A stretch of DNA of 64,000 nucleotides from Trebonia sp963795335 (GTDB taxonomy: Bacteria > Actinomycetota > Actinomycetes > Streptosporangiales > Streptosporangiaceae): positions 496,001-560,000 of the forward strand of contig CAWCHI010000004.1 of assembly GCA_963795335.1 (NCBI GenBank), written 5' to 3'. This document shows, piece by piece, positions 41,535-49,413 of this stretch. Under the pieces are notes generated by a model. The model worked only from the letters and a program-made list of their open reading frames with translations. It made no database searches and was not told where the DNA came from. The position numbers and the translations under genes are program-made. Every line of letters begins with the position of its first letter. Within the stretch, counting starts at the first letter, position 1.

Positions 41535-42630
41535 GTGCACAGCGATGCGGCGCGCTCCAGGCCGGCGCCGCCGGCCGACGTGCTCGCGACGGCCCGCACG
41601 ATCGCGGCAGCGCAGCGGCCCGACGGCGCCGTACCCTGGCCGGACGGCCACGTCGACCCCTGGGACCACGTGGAGTGCGCGATGGCGCTGTCGCGCCTGC
41701 GGGCTCAGCGCGCCGGCCCGGCTGGCCTACCAGTGGCTGCGGGAGACCCAGCGGCCGGACGGTTCGTGGCCGCGGGTGACCGGCGGACCGGGCGCCCCGG
41801 CCCCGGACGCGGTCGCCGATCAGGCGGCCGAGAGCCACCACGCGGCCTACGTCGCGGTCGGGGTATGGCACGAGTACCTGGTCACCGGGGACGGCACGTT
41901 CACCGACCGGATGTGGCCGGCCGTGCGTGCCGCCACCGGCTGGGTGCTCGGCCTGCAGGCGCCGCGGGGCGAGGTCGCCTGGGAGCGGGACGCGGCGGGC
42001 CGCCCGGGCGAGTTCGCCCTGCTGTCCGGCTGCTCGAGCATCCTCCAGGGCCTGCGCTGCGCGATCTCGCTGGCGGCCCTGGCGGGCGAGCAGCAGCCGG
42101 ACTGGGAGCTCGCGGCGGGCCAGCTCGAGCCATGCGCTCGGCTGCCACCCGGAGGCGTTCGCGGACAAGAGCCGGTTCGCGATGGACTGGTACTACCCGG
42201 TGCTCGGGGGCGCGCTGCGGGGCAGTGCGGCCGCCGAGCGCCTGGCCGGCGGCTGGGACACGTTCGTGGTGCCCGGTCTCGGTGTCCGCTGCGTCAGCGA
42301 CGAGCCCTGGGTCACGGTGGCCGAGACGGCCGAGCTGGTGCTCTCGCTCGATGCCTGCGGGCAGCGGGAACAGGCGGCCGAGCTGCTGGCGGCGGTCGGC
42401 CGGCTGCGGCACGACGACGGCTCGTACTGGACCGGCTGGCAGTACGCCAACGAGGCGCACTTCCCGGCCGAGCGCTCGTGCTGGACCTCGGCCGCGGTCG
42501 TGCTCGCGGCCGACGCGCTGGCCCGCTTCAGCGGCGGCGCGGCCGTGTTCCGGGCCGTCCCGGCGGTATCCGGCGGCGTCCGCCGGCCGGCCTGGACTCC
42601 TGCGGGTGTGACACCGCCGTGGGCGCCTGA
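41535..42630 (+). CDS. Prenyltransferase/terpenoid-cyclase-fold protein, multiply frameshifted
   Basis: This protein of about 365 residues has alpha/alpha-toroid repeats like those of prenyltransferases and squalene cyclases: RTIAAAQRPDGAVPWPDGH, DPWDHVECAMAL, YVAVGVWHEYLVTGDGTFTD, GCSSILQGLRCAISLA, and FAMDWYYPVLGGAL with FVVPGLGVRCV. It ends in a short Cys-rich tail (LDSCGCDTAVGA). At least three indels (near 41708, 42130 and 42575) split it over three frames. No classical DxDD cyclase motif is seen, so catalysis is unproven. It sits in the glycosyltransferase/methyltransferase cluster. Confidence 0.8.
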
Positions 42631-42644
42631 GGCCAGGTCTGGGG

Positions 42645-43301
42645 TCAGATTCCGGGGCCGCTGCGTTCGAGGATGCGCAGCGAGCCTTCCCGGCGGACCT
42701 CGGTGAAGGCGCCGGAGGCGAGCGCGCGCTGGTAGAGGCGGAACGGGGCCTGGCCGCCCTCGGCCGGATCGGGGAAGACATCGTGGATGGCGAGGGCGCC
42801 GCCGAGGGTGATCCACGGGGCCCAGCCCTCGTAGTCCCACTGGGCGGCGGCGTCGGTGTGACCGCCGTCGATGAAGAGCATGCCGAGCGGGGTGCGCCAC
42901 AGCCGGGCCACGTCGGCCGACCGGCCGACCACCGCGATCACGTCGTCTTCCAGGCCGGCCGCGGCCAGCGTGGCCCGCAGCCGCGGCAGCGTGTCGACCC
43001 GGCCGGTGGCCGGGTCGACCAGGTCCGGGTCGTGGTACTCCCAGCCCGGCTGGTGCTCCTCCGAGCCCCGGTGGTGGTCCACCGTCACCACCAGCTGCCT
43101 GGTGCCGTTCACGCGGGCAGCGCGCACCCCGGCCGCCAGGTAAATGGCGGACTTGCCGCAGTAGCTGCCGACCTCGAGGACCGGGCCGGCGGGCGCGTAG
43201 GCCTCGGCCGTCTCGCACAGGGCGAGGCCCTCCGCCTCCGGCATGAAGCCCGGCCGCCGCCCGGGCCGCCTCGCTGAGCTTGTGATCCACCCTGAAACCA
43301 T
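42645..43301 (-). CDS. Class I SAM-dependent methyltransferase
   Basis: This protein of about 218 residues has motif I PVLEVGSYCGKSAIYLAAGV, then TVDHHRGSEEHQPGWEYHDP, VVGRSADVARLWRTPLGMLF, IDGGHTDAAAQWDYEGWAPW and GGALAIHDVFPDP, a characteristic actinobacterial family. ATG 43301 gives an uninterrupted frame. The first 18 residues look poor, however, and a start at GTG 43290 (DHKLSEAARAA) plus removal of one G near 43247 gives a better N-terminus leading into FMPEAEGLAL. It is convergent with the prenyltransferase-like gene and downstream of the reductase. Confidence 0.88.
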   Translation of the reverse strand: MVSGWITSSARRPGRRPGFMPEAEGLALCETAEAYAPAGPVLEVGSYCGKSAIYLAAGVRAARVNGTRQLVVTVDHHRGSEEHQPGWEYHDPDLVDPATGRVDTLPRLRATLAAAGLEDDVIAVVGRSADVARLWRTPLGMLFIDGGHTDAAAQWDYEGWAPWITLGGALAIHDVFPDPAEGGQAPFRLYQRALASGAFTEVRREGSLRILERSGPGI

Positions 43302-43318
43302 AGCGCGCCTGGGCTCCC

Positions 43319-44446
43319 TCAGATGCGGTTGAGCACCGCCAGCGCCAGCCGCGCGGAGGGCCGGGCGACCAGCTCGGACAGGGACATGTCGCTCCGGCAG
43401 AACCGGGCGAAGGCGCCCCAGCCCCTGGCCGTCGACAGCCCCCGGTGCAGCGCCCCGCTGTGGCGGGTGAAGGCCGCCAGCAGGATGCGGCCCGCGCGCA
43501 TGTCGGGCACCAGGGTGGCGTTGACGGCGGTGACGTAGCCGTCGAGGTCGCCCCGGGCGGCGCACTCGCCCGCCAGCGCGCCCGAGCGGAGCGCGAAGCT
43601 GATGCCCTCGCGGGTCCACGGGTCGAGCAGGCCGGCCGCGTCGCCCGCCACGATCACCGGGCCGCGGCGCAGCGGCGAGTCGTCGGCCCGGCAGCGGGTC
43701 AGGTGGCCCGAGTCGTGCACCGCCCCGAAGCCGTCCAGCCCGAGCCGGGCGACGAACTGGCGCAGGTAGGCCCGGGTCGCCTCGCCCTGGCCGCGGGCGG
43801 CGATGACGCCGACGGTGAGCCGGTCGCCCTTGGGGAACACCCAGCCGTAGGAGGCCGGGATCTCGCCCCAGTCGAGGAGCACCCGCCCCGACCAGCGGGC
43901 CGCGACCGCCGGCGGTACCGCGATCTCCAGTTCGAGGCCGAGGTCGACCTGGTCGAAGCGGGCGCCGACGTGGCGGGCGGTTACCCCCGAGGAGCCGTCG
44001 GCGCCGACCACGACCGCAGCCGTGACCCGCGTCCCGTCGGCCAGCCGGACCGAGCCGAGCCCGTCGCCCTGCTCCACCGCCCGGACCTGGGCCCGCTCCC
44101 GGACCTGGGCGCCGTTCTTCACCGCGCGGTCGCGCAGGGCGGCGTCGAACTCGTCACGGAACACCATCTCCAGCAGCGGCTCGCGCTCGGTCCGGGTGAA
44201 CTCCTGCCCACCGCGCAGGGTCACCGTGGCCGCGTGGATCTCATCGCGGGCCGGCACCTCGATCAGGCCGCCCGCGGCGGCCCGCGACGCCCCGACGAGG
44301 CCGCCCCCGCAGGTCTTGTAGCGCGGGTGCACGGCCCGTTCGAAGACGACCGTCCGGGCCCCGGCCGCGGCCGCGGCACTCGCGGCGGCCAGCCCAGCCG
44401 GCCCGCCGCCGACGACCGCGACATCCCACTCCGCATGTCCGCCCAC
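43319..44446 (-). CDS. Geranylgeranyl reductase family FAD-dependent oxidoreductase
   Basis: This protein of about 375 residues begins with the FAD-binding Rossmann motif VAVVGGGPAGLAAASAAAAA, followed by HPRYKTCGGGLVG, typical of geranylgeranyl reductases. The second FAD segment is PVIVAGDAAGLLDPWTREGI. The middle has DWGEIPASYGWVFPKGDRL. Relatives saturate isoprenoid chains of lipids, quinones or archaeal membranes. GTG 44446 places the Rossmann motif at the N-terminus; longer in-frame sequence upstream is low-complexity. It is co-directional with the adjacent methyltransferase (17-28 bp apart). Confidence 0.92.
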   Translation of the reverse strand: MGGHAEWDVAVVGGGPAGLAAASAAAAAGARTVVFERAVHPRYKTCGGGLVGASRAAAGGLIEVPARDEIHAATVTLRGGQEFTRTEREPLLEMVFRDEFDAALRDRAVKNGAQVRERAQVRAVEQGDGLGSVRLADGTRVTAAVVVGADGSSGVTARHVGARFDQVDLGLELEIAVPPAVAARWSGRVLLDWGEIPASYGWVFPKGDRLTVGVIAARGQGEATRAYLRQFVARLGLDGFGAVHDSGHLTRCRADDSPLRRGPVIVAGDAAGLLDPWTREGISFALRSGALAGECAARGDLDGYVTAVNATLVPDMRAGRILLAAFTRHSGALHRGLSTARGWGAFARFCRSDMSLSELVARPSARLALAVLNRI

Positions 44447-44524
44447 AGCTAGCAAGCTTAGGGCGGCGCGGGCGGCCGTCGAACCACTCCGCCCGTCTCC
44501 CCGCCCCTCCCCCTCCCCGGCCGG

Positions 44525-44572
44525 GGCTGGTTCCGGCTCGGCGCTGGGGGGAAGCGCGAACCGGAACCAGCC
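44525..44572. other. Inverted repeat with 12-bp arms upstream of the reductase gene
   Basis: GGCTGGTTCCGG (44525-44536) and CCGGAACCAGCC (44561-44572) are perfect inverted arms separated by 24 bases. They lie 80-125 bp upstream of the reductase start and could be a terminator for the upstream aminotransferase or a regulatory hairpin. Confidence 0.6.
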
Positions 44573-44701
44573 GGCGCCGCCGAGGGGAGGCGGCACCCGG
44601 GCCGTCCCGGTGAGGGGACCTCGACCCGTTGGCGCCCGGCGCCGGCAAGGCCGTCGGCTACGCGCCGTAGCGGCATCTACCCCCGTGACCGAAATGACAC
44701 C

Positions 44702-44725
44702 TTTGCCGGATCATGATTTTGCCGG
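44702..44725. other. Direct 8-mers flanking an 8-bp palindrome
   Basis: TTTGCCGG, ATCATGAT, TTTGCCGG occur consecutively just past the aminotransferase stop. The central octamer is a perfect palindrome. Function unknown. Confidence 0.5.
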
Positions 44726-44743
44726 CCGGTGCCGTCCCCAGCG

Positions 44744-45919
44744 TCAGCGGGCGAGGACCGCCAGCCGGCCCAGCGCGTCCTGCAGGACCTCGGGCCGCTT
44801 GCAGAAGGCGAACCGGACCATGGTGCGGCCCGCCTCCGGGTGGTCGTCGTAGAAGGCGGCACTCGGGATCGCGACGACGCCCGCGCGGCCGGGCAGGGCG
44901 AGGCAGAACTCCGCCGCGTCGCGCTCGCCCAGCGGGGCGATGTCGGTGGTGATGAAGTAGGTCCCGTCGCTTTGGTATACCTCGAACCCGATATCCCGCA
45001 GCCCGTCCGCCATCAGGTCGCGCTTGGCCCGCAGGTCCGCCGCCAGGCCGGTGTAGTAGGCATCGGGCAGGCCGAGGGCGTCGGCTACCGCGTACTGGAA
45101 GGGGCCGCTGCTGACGAAGGTGAGGAACTGCTTGGTGGTGCGGACGGCGCTGATGAGCTCGGGGGCTGCGGTCGCCCAGCCGACTTTCCAGCCGGTGAAG
45201 GAGAACGTCTTGCCGGCCGAGCCGACGGACACCACCCGGCCCCGCATGCCGTCCATGGTGGCCAGCGGGACATGCTCGACGCCGAACGTGAGGTGCTCGT
45301 AGGCCTCGTCGCAGATCACCAGCAGGTCGTGGTCGACCACGATGCGGGCGATCGCCTCGGTCTCGGCCCGGGTGAGGACCATGCCGGTCGGGTTGTGCGG
45401 GCTGTTGAGCAGCAGCAGCCGCGTCTTGCCGGTGATCATGGACGCCAGCGCGGCCAGGTCGGGCCGGAAGTGCGGTGGCCGCAGGGTGAGCGGCACCCGG
45501 GTCGCGCCCGCCATGGCGATCCCGGCCACATAGGAGTCGTAGTAGGGCTCGAATGCGATCACCTCGTCGCCCGGTTCCAGCAGGGCCAGCAGGGCGGCGG
45601 CGATCGCCTCGGTCGCGCCCGCGGTGACCAGCACCTCGGTGTCCGGGTCGTAGCCGAGGCCGTAGAACCGCTGCTGGTGGCGGGCTACCGCGTGCCGCAG
45701 CTCGGGGATGCCGGTCGCGGGCGGGTACTGGTTGCCCTTGCCCGCGAGGACCGCCTCGGCCGCCAGGCGGGCGATCACGGGCGGCCCGTCCACGTCGGGG
45801 AAGCCCTGGCCGAGGTTGACCGAGCCGGTGGCGAGCGCCCGGGCCGACATCTCGCCGAAGACCGAGTTGCCGAGACCAACCAGGCGGCGGTTGAGCAGCG
45901 GACGTTTCACGCAGTCCAT
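44744..45919 (-). CDS. Class I/II pyridoxal-phosphate aminotransferase
   Basis: This 391-residue fold-type I aminotransferase has SPHNPTGMVL, CDEAYEHLTFG and the PLP lysine K237 in SAGKTFSFTGWKVGW. The sequence resembles kynurenine/methionine/N-succinyldiaminopimelate aminotransferases (NLGQGFPDVDGPP start), so the amino donor cannot be fixed. It is divergent from a nitrilase-family gene with 14 bp between start codons. That nitrilase resembles omega-amidases, which commonly pair with glutamine transaminases of this type. Confidence 0.93.
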   Translation of the reverse strand: MDCVKRPLLNRRLVGLGNSVFGEMSARALATGSVNLGQGFPDVDGPPVIARLAAEAVLAGKGNQYPPATGIPELRHAVARHQQRFYGLGYDPDTEVLVTAGATEAIAAALLALLEPGDEVIAFEPYYDSYVAGIAMAGATRVPLTLRPPHFRPDLAALASMITGKTRLLLLNSPHNPTGMVLTRAETEAIARIVVDHDLLVICDEAYEHLTFGVEHVPLATMDGMRGRVVSVGSAGKTFSFTGWKVGWATAAPELISAVRTTKQFLTFVSSGPFQYAVADALGLPDAYYTGLAADLRAKRDLMADGLRDIGFEVYQSDGTYFITTDIAPLGERDAAEFCLALPGRAGVVAIPSAAFYDDHPEAGRTMVRFAFCKRPEVLQDALGRLAVLAR

Positions 45920-45933
45920 GAGACCATATCGGG

Positions 45934-46758
45934 GTGCGTATCGCGTTGTGCCAGATCCCAGTGTCCGCCGACCCCGCCGTCAACCTGGAGCGCGTCCGCT
46001 CGGCGCTGGCCGAGGCGGCGCTGGGCGGGGCCGCGCTGGCGGTCTTCCCCGAGGCGACGCTGACCCGGTTCGGATCCGACCTGCGGGCGGCGGCCGAGCC
46101 GCTCGACGGGCCGTTCTGCTCCGGCGTGGGCGCCGCCTGCCGCCTGGCCGGGGTGGCGGCGGTGGTCGGGGTGTTCGAGCCGGCGCAGGACGGGCGGGTC
46201 TACAACACCGCGGCCGTCTTCGACGCGGGCGGCGCGCTGCTCGCCCGGTACCGCAAGCTGCACCTGTTCGACGCGTTCACCCAGCGCGAATCCGACCTCG
46301 TGGCGCCGGGCGGTGAGGTCGTCACCACGCTGCTCGACGGGGTCAGCGTCGGCCCGCAGATCTGTTACGACATCCGGTTCCCGGAGCTGACCCGGGCGCA
46401 CGCCGCGCTCGGGGTGCGGCTGGTGACGGTCAGCGCCGCCTGGCAGGCGGGGCTGTTCAAGGAGGAGCACTGGGTCACCCTGCTGCGCGCCCGGGCGATC
46501 GAGAACACGGTCTGGATCGCCGCCGCCGGCCAGGTGCCCGACCCGGGCGAGAAGCCGACCCGGGCGCCCACCGGGGTCGGCCGGTCCATGCTGATCGACC
46601 CGCTCGGCGTGGTGCGGTGCGACCTCGGGCCGTCGGCCGGGGTGGTGGTCACCGAGGCGGACATGTCCCTGGTGGACAGCGTCCGGGCCACCCTGCCGTC
46701 GCTGGCCAACCGGCGCCAGGACGTCTTCGGGCCGGCCGTGCCGGACCCCCGCCCCTGA
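45934..46758 (+). CDS. Nitrilase superfamily carbon-nitrogen hydrolase (omega-amidase-like)
   Basis: This 274-residue hydrolase has the complete catalytic triad Glu40 (FPEATLTRF), Lys108 (YRKLHLFDAF) and Cys144 (GPQICYDIRFPE). The RKLHLFD segment is typical of omega-amidase/Nit2 and deaminated-glutathione amidase relatives. Next to a transaminase it may deamidate 2-oxoglutaramate or a similar product, but this is inference. It starts with GTG and has no room for a conventional leader. Its stop overlaps a terminator stem. Confidence 0.93.
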   Translation: MRIALCQIPVSADPAVNLERVRSALAEAALGGAALAVFPEATLTRFGSDLRAAAEPLDGPFCSGVGAACRLAGVAAVVGVFEPAQDGRVYNTAAVFDAGGALLARYRKLHLFDAFTQRESDLVAPGGEVVTTLLDGVSVGPQICYDIRFPELTRAHAALGVRLVTVSAAWQAGLFKEEHWVTLLRARAIENTVWIAAAGQVPDPGEKPTRAPTGVGRSMLIDPLGVVRCDLGPSAGVVVTEADMSLVDSVRATLPSLANRRQDVFGPAVPDPRP

Positions 46759-46768
46759 GCGGGGCGGG
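46748..46768. terminator. Terminator overlapping the nitrilase stop
   Basis: CCCGCCCC and GGGGCGGG pair around a five-base loop containing the stop codon. The convergent SDR gene stops two bases further on. Confidence 0.6.
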
Positions 46769-46769
46769 C

Positions 46770-47535
46770 TCAGGACTCGCGGGCGACCTGGAACGGGGCG
46801 AAGGACTGGGCGGTGGCCATCAGCTCGATCGTGTTCACGTTGACGTGCGCGGGCATGGTGGCGGCCCAGTGGATCGACTCGGCGATGTCGTCGGCGGTCA
46901 TCGGCTGCATGCCGGCTGTAGACCGCGTCCGCCTTGGCCTGGTCGCCGGCGAAGCGGACGAGGGAGAACTCGGTGTCGGCCATGCCGGGCTCGACGCAGG
47001 TGACCCGGACTCCGGTACCGTGCAGGTCGCTGCGCAGGTTGAGGCTGAACTGGTGGACGAACGCCTTGGTGGCGCCGTAGACGTTCCCGCCCGGGTACGG
47101 GTAGGTGCCGGCGACCGAGCCGAGGTTGATCACGTGACCGCGGCCGCGGGCGACCATGCCGGGCAGCATCGCGCGGGTGCAGTAGACCAGGCCCTTGCAG
47201 TTGGTGTCGATCATCTGGTCCCAGTCGTCCAGGTCGGCGTCCTGGGCCGGGCCGAGGCCGAGCGCGAGGCCGGCGTTGTTCACCAGCAGGTCGACGGCGG
47301 AGAACTCCTCGGGCAGGGCGGCGACGGCGGCGGCGACCGCGTCCCGGCTCCGGACGTCGAGCTCGAGCGGCAGGACCTGGGGACCGAACTCGGCCGCGAG
47401 ATCGCGCAGCCGTTCGGTGCGGCGGGCGGCGGCGATCACGCGGGCGCCGTCGGCGGCGAACCGGCGGGCTGCCGCGGCGCCGAAGCCGCTGCTGGCGCCG
47501 GTGACGAAAACGACTGCTGGCTTGGTAGCGCTCAT
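46770..47535 (-). CDS. SDR-family NADP oxidoreductase (YdfG-like), one frameshift
   Basis: This short-chain dehydrogenase of about 255 residues has the cofactor motif VTGASSGFGAAAARRFA, NNAGLALG, a catalytic Ser/Tyr/Lys set around LGSVAGTYPYPGGNVYGATK, and the adapted end THEIELMA-like written here as NTIELMATAQSFAPF. The first 200 residues and the last 50 are in different frames. Removing one base near 46915 joins them, with the stop at 46770. The pattern matches 3-hydroxy acid (serine/allothreonine) dehydrogenases. Confidence 0.88.
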
Positions 47536-47554
47536 AACGACATCATCGTAGAGG

Positions 47555-47570
47555 CCCCGCGGCCGCGGGG
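47555..47570. other. Perfect 16-bp GC palindrome between the propeller and SDR genes
   Basis: CCCCGCGGCCGCGGGG is fully self-complementary. It lies between the stop of the upstream gene and the start of the SDR gene on the same strand; it may act as a weak terminator. Confidence 0.5.
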
Positions 47571-47580
47571 CACCGGGCGG

Positions 47581-49118
47581 TCAGTAGCGGACTGGGGACT
47601 GCCAGAGCGTCGGCTGCTGCGCCCCGGGCGACCCGGACCCGGTCGCGGCGGTGAACCCGACGCCCGTCAGGGTGGCGCCGTTGGCGGTCAGCGCGGTGAT
47701 GGCGTTCTCCGCACTCGGCGCCCGCCAGCCCGGTGCCCTGCGGGGTGGCGTCCGCCCAGGAGGCGGACGCGGTCACCGGCGAGCCCGGCGGCAGCGTCCA
47801 CACCACCACCTCGGGGCCGGCCGCGGTGACGTACGTGCCGGCCGCGGTGAAGCCGCCGCCCGCCGCGGTCAGCGCGGTCACCGTGGTGCCGGTGCCGGGC
47901 CCGATCGCCGGGCACCGGGCAGCTGGACCGCGGTCCAGGCTGCGGCCGGCGTCGGCGGACACCTCCGCGAACGGGCGGCTGGCGCCGGCCGCGGTGAACT
48001 CGGTGCCCGCGGCGACGAGGCTGCGGCCGTTCGCCGCCACGTACTCCAGCGCCGCCCGCTGCGCGCCAGCCGGCATCGGCAGGCGTGACCGGCGACCAGC
48101 TCGCTGCCGGTGGCCGAACAGCCAGGCGGCCGGCCGCGGGCCGGACGCGCCGACCGCGGTGAAGCCGCCCGCGGTGGCGGCCACCGCGTTCATCATCTGT
48201 CCCGCCTGCTGGCCGCCGGTCACCGGTGGCCCGGACAACGTGGCCGGCTTCCAGCCGGTCAGGCCGGCCGCGTACCAGGCGGCGGCGACATCGGCGCCGT
48301 CAGGCCCGGCGGCCTGGTGGCCGACGATCACATAGCCGGAGCCGCCCGCGGCCACCGCCGCCGCGGCCACGTCCTGGCCGCGCTGCCCGGCGACGGCGTC
48401 GGTCACGGTCCAGCGGCGGCCGTCAGCCGAGGACGACCAGCAGCGGACCGCCCGCCCCGGCGGCCGTCGTGCCGACCGCGAGCCAGCCGCCGGCGCCGTG
48501 CGCGACCCCGGCCAGCTGCCCGCCCGCGAGCGTGGCGGCGGAGGGCCCGCCCAGGGCGGCGCGGGTCCAGCCGCTCCCGCCGTCGGCGGAGACCCACAGG
48601 GCGGGGACGCCGTCGGCGCCGCCCGCGGCCACCTCGGTCCCGTCCGACGCGCCGATCGCGCTGAGCGTCACCCGCGTCCCGGTGCCAGTCCCGGTGAAAT
48701 CCGGGCCGGCCAGGCGCGCCGGCGGAAAGCCGGCCGCCAGCGCGGACGGCGCAGCCCCGCCGCCGCCGCTCCCGCCGGTGACGACGACGACCGCGATGCC
48801 GGCCACGATGGCGACGAGGAGCGGCGCGGCCAGGCCGAGGAGCCAGTTGCGGCCGCGCATGACGGCAAGCACGCCGCGGCCCGCGGTGACCACGGCCGGA
48901 CGTCGCACTTCCCGGGCCGACCGGGCCCGGGCCGGAGGAACCCGCACCGCCCGGGGGGCGTCGCTGGCCGGCCAGGGCGCGTTCCCGGGCGCTGGCCGGG
49001 GAGCGGTGCGCAGGTCGCGCGGGTCGCGCAGCGAGTCAGGTTCGACGGCGTGACGCGGGCCATAACCGGCACCGCGCGGCACCTCGAACTCGAAGCCGGG
49101 AAACTCGCCAGTGTCCAT
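47581..49118 (-). CDS. Membrane-anchored propeller-like protein, multiply frameshifted
   Basis: The N-terminal 90 residues are Arg/Pro-rich and cytoplasmic, followed by one membrane helix (LLGLAAPLLVAIVAGIAVVV) and a long outer region. That region has repeated beta-type modules with AAGGxxGYVIVGHQ, NAVAATAGGFTAVGASG, and TALTAAGGGFTAAGTYVTAA, suggesting a sialidase/WD-like propeller. Indels near 48415, 48085 and 47725 split it. Read across them, it runs about 510 residues and ends LWQSPVRY. Function unknown; it is probably a cell-envelope sensor or binding protein. Confidence 0.7.
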
Positions 49119-49413
49119 TCAATGCCGAGCTTAGCCGTCCGACCAGCGCCGGAGGGGAAACGAGGCCGGCCGGAGCCCGCGTCGGCCGGGTTGCCTGGGT
49201 GCGCCCGCTCCCAAGCCCCGGATATCGACGGGATTCCCGTCGCGCGGATCGCGACGGCAACGCGTGCCGGGCCGCCGGGGGCCGGATGCGTGACTCATCC
49301 CACATGATTCCCCTCTCGCCGCGGGGGCACCATCCAGCCCCCGGTCCCCGCAACCGGGCGGTAACCTGGGGTGCGGGAGACAGTAATCACATCTAATCTT
49401 TCGGAAGAAGGCG

